This document shows positions 62,337 through 64,000 of a stretch of 64,000 nt of DNA, piece after piece; the first letter of the stretch is position 1; the number at the start of each line of letters is the position of its first letter. Below the pieces are notes generated by a model. The model worked only from the letters and a program-made list of their open reading frames with translations, was not told the origin of the DNA and did no database searches. The DNA is from Diatrype stigma (Eukaryota > Ascomycota > Sordariomycetes > Xylariales > Diatrypaceae), in assembly GCA_022225965.2 (NCBI GenBank), contig JAKJXP020000013.1, positions 186,001 through 250,000 of the forward strand, given 5' to 3'. A program made the translations under genes and the position numbers.

Positions 62337-63185
62337 CTTTCTGGCAAGGGATGGGGTGGCTGGTGAAGACCTGAACAAATAGACCAAAAGTAGGTAGGCA
62401 GATGTCGACTGGGTAGGCTTGTATATTAGGTACACAACAAGCCCTCCTCTGTACTGGTAAGGTTTCCTCTCCTACCCTGACTCTGACTGGGATATTCGAC
62501 TATCGCGGGTGCTATACCAGCGCATGTGGAATGAGTGTCCAGCGACCTGTCTAGTCCTAGCCCTTGCCAATGATGGTGAATGATTTATCCAGCCAGTGTC
62601 AAGATGCACTGTCGAGAAGCATCGGGGTCCTCATGGGCGAAGTCGAGGTAATATCGGCCATCATTTTTCGGAAAGAGAAAAAGCAAAAGCAAAAAAGGCT
62701 TCCAAGACTATAGCCATGCCGTGCTTGTGATCGTGCCCCTCATCTCTACTGTGTTACCCCCCACTAACTACTATGTAACGTTAGGTCCCCTTGAAATAGG
62801 TGGTACACAAGAAATGCTTGTCTATCTCCGTCTGCACTCTAAAGTTGCGATCGTTGCTAGCGGGATTGACTAATAATCAAAGTAAACCTTTTGCTTTCTT
62901 ATCGTTGAAGTGTGATTGGTTCGTCTATCTCACGACCCTCATCCCCGGGACTCCAGGTCGGAAACAGAATAACAGAATACGGATCTTGAATACTGCTTTT
63001 CTATTCAGTTGTAAGAAAGCTTTACTTGAAAGATTGGTCCTTTCATCGCACTGGCAGTATTCGTAATATTCGGTGTTGTGTTTCACTGGAAATTATGCCA
63101 TTATATGGTTTATTCTTTCTACTTAGTCTGCACTAAAAATTCTTCTGGCTCAAAGGCATTATAAATAAATCCAACCCTGTCTCAC
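62337..63185. other. Intergenic, no supported gene
   Basis: Promoter of the nickel transporter and 3' flank of the PrpD-family gene. Only short frames. Confidence 0.55.
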
Positions 63186-64000
63186 TTAATAAAGCATTCG
63201 TATTTTGCCTATATCCGTCATGTTCCCTATGTTCGTGAACGCTTTATAAGCCCTTTCCGCCCTGACTTCGCCGATCTGCTTCGAGACCTGGTCCATGAAC
63301 TTCTTCTTCAGGTCCGCCTCCGCCAGGGGGTTCTCGAGGCTGCCAACCGCATGCTCGATGTGCTTTTCTAGGGTGTCTCCGTCCTCAAAGGTGATCGAGA
63401 CGTACGCTTGATCGTCACTCACGCCCTCGTCCGTCGCCACATGGACTTTCTGCCGCATCGCGATGACTGTCCGGTCCATCACGACTGCATCGGTGAACTG
63501 GCTCGGCGTCGCTTCGCCGTACAGCAGCCCGACGGCCGCGGCATGGTAGATGCTGAACTTGCCCTCCAGACCGGTCTGGGGGTCCGTCTTCCCTGTGAGT
63601 ACGAGCACGTGCGGGTTCACACGGAGCTCGACGCTCCGGACGGCGCCCACGTCCTTGCCTTCCCCAGATGCCTGGCGGCGCAGCTGGATGCAGCCGTCGA
63701 TGGTCGGGTGCATGACGATCCCGCAGGGGAACGGCTTGAACGTATTCCTCTCGATCTCCCACTTGCCGTCACGCCCTAGCTCGGCAAAGTACGCCGTCGC
63801 GTTCTCGCGCGTGCTGACCACGTGCGTCCAACCGTACCGGGCCTCGAGCGCCTGCAGCGAGCCCGTGTACCCGTTGCGCGCCAGCAGCGCGGCGAGCAGG
63901 CCGCCCTGCGCGGCGCGTCCGACGTGGAACGACTTAGTCATCGAGCCGAAGAACTCCTGCATGCCGACGACCTGCGTCGCCGCGACGCCGATGGCGTGCT
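63186..64000 (-). CDS. MmgE/PrpD-family protein, 5'-truncated by the window edge
   Basis: The frame is open from the window end (64000), reading HAIGVAATQVVGMQEFFGSM, to a stop at 63186, about 271 residues of the C-terminal part. Matching features are MTKSFHVGRAAQGGLLAALL, FKPFPCGIVMHPTIDGCIQL (the family's KPYPC...HPxID box) and a beta-rich tail (DQAYVSITFEDGDTLEKHIE). The family includes 2-methylcitrate dehydratase PrpD, cis-aconitate decarboxylase and iminodisuccinate epimerase. Sequence alone does not choose between them, and the N-terminal catalytic half lies outside the window. No intron is needed in the visible part. Confidence 0.88.
   Translation of the reverse strand, partial: HAIGVAATQVVGMQEFFGSMTKSFHVGRAAQGGLLAALLARNGYTGSLQALEARYGWTHVVSTRENATAYFAELGRDGKWEIERNTFKPFPCGIVMHPTIDGCIQLRRQASGEGKDVGAVRSVELRVNPHVLVLTGKTDPQTGLEGKFSIYHAAAVGLLYGEATPSQFTDAVVMDRTVIAMRQKVHVATDEGVSDDQAYVSITFEDGDTLEKHIEHAVGSLENPLAEADLKKKFMDQVSKQIGEVRAERAYKAFTNIGNMTDIGKIRMLY

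Overview
This is nuclear DNA of a filamentous ascomycete (Pezizomycotina), most likely a sordariomycete-type genome. The evidence is short 55-280 nt introns with GTRNGT donors, CTAAC/CTGAC-like branch sites, fungal-only families (velvet, 2EXR, Zn2Cys6 with middle homology region, nudE), frequent TAGGTA/CCTAGG microsatellite scraps between genes, and an AT-rich block with the hallmarks of repeat-induced point mutation (RIP). Twelve protein genes and one intron-containing tRNA are supported. Most exon joins were worked out by hand from donor, acceptor and reading phase.

Layout. 1.8-3.7 kb: nudE (dynein/LIS1 adaptor). 7.2-8.3 kb: a 2EXR-domain protein with an N-terminal coiled coil. 11.4 kb: an assembly gap between G and C homopolymers. 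13.3-13.8 kb: a minimal velvet-domain protein. 17.4-18.0 kb: a BOLA3-type mitochondrial protein. 18.8-20.7 kb: an MFS drug/polyamine-type antiporter. 22.1-25.1 kb: a secreted subtilisin-like protease in six exons. 27.6-30.1 kb: an 849-residue EAR-repeat protein fused through a Pro-Ala linker to an unrecognised C-terminal domain. All of these lie on the minus strand. 30.3-31.4 kb holds degenerate tandem repeats.

33.6-41.9 kb is one mobile-element nest. A Ty1/Copia LTR retrotransposon lies on the minus strand, with 184-bp LTRs, target duplication TGCAT and a half-initiator-tRNA primer site. Inside it sits a 629-bp miniature LTR element with 172-bp LTRs and target duplication CGTAT. LTR pairs of both differ only by transitions (24/184 and 11/172), the RIP signature. 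About 330 bp beyond the Copia element is tRNA-Arg(ACG) with a roughly 52-nt intron. 42.4-50.0 kb has no supportable gene.

50.0-52.3 kb: a Zn2Cys6 transcription factor (plus strand, four exons). 53.5 kb: a second homopolymer gap. 55.2-58.1 kb: an ABCG half-transporter (plus, six exons). 58.4-59.6 kb: a single-pass membrane protein with a PAN/apple-like ectodomain (minus). 61.0-62.3 kb: a NiCoT nickel/cobalt permease (minus). 63.2-64.0 kb: a MmgE/PrpD-family enzyme (minus) running off the window end.

The genes do not form an evident pathway or biosynthetic cluster. The most unusual items are the EAR-repeat fusion protein, the stand-alone velvet domain, the nested RIP-marked retroelements with an oversized Copia carrying a GC-richer extra segment, and the number of AAG splice acceptors inferred in the ABCG gene.
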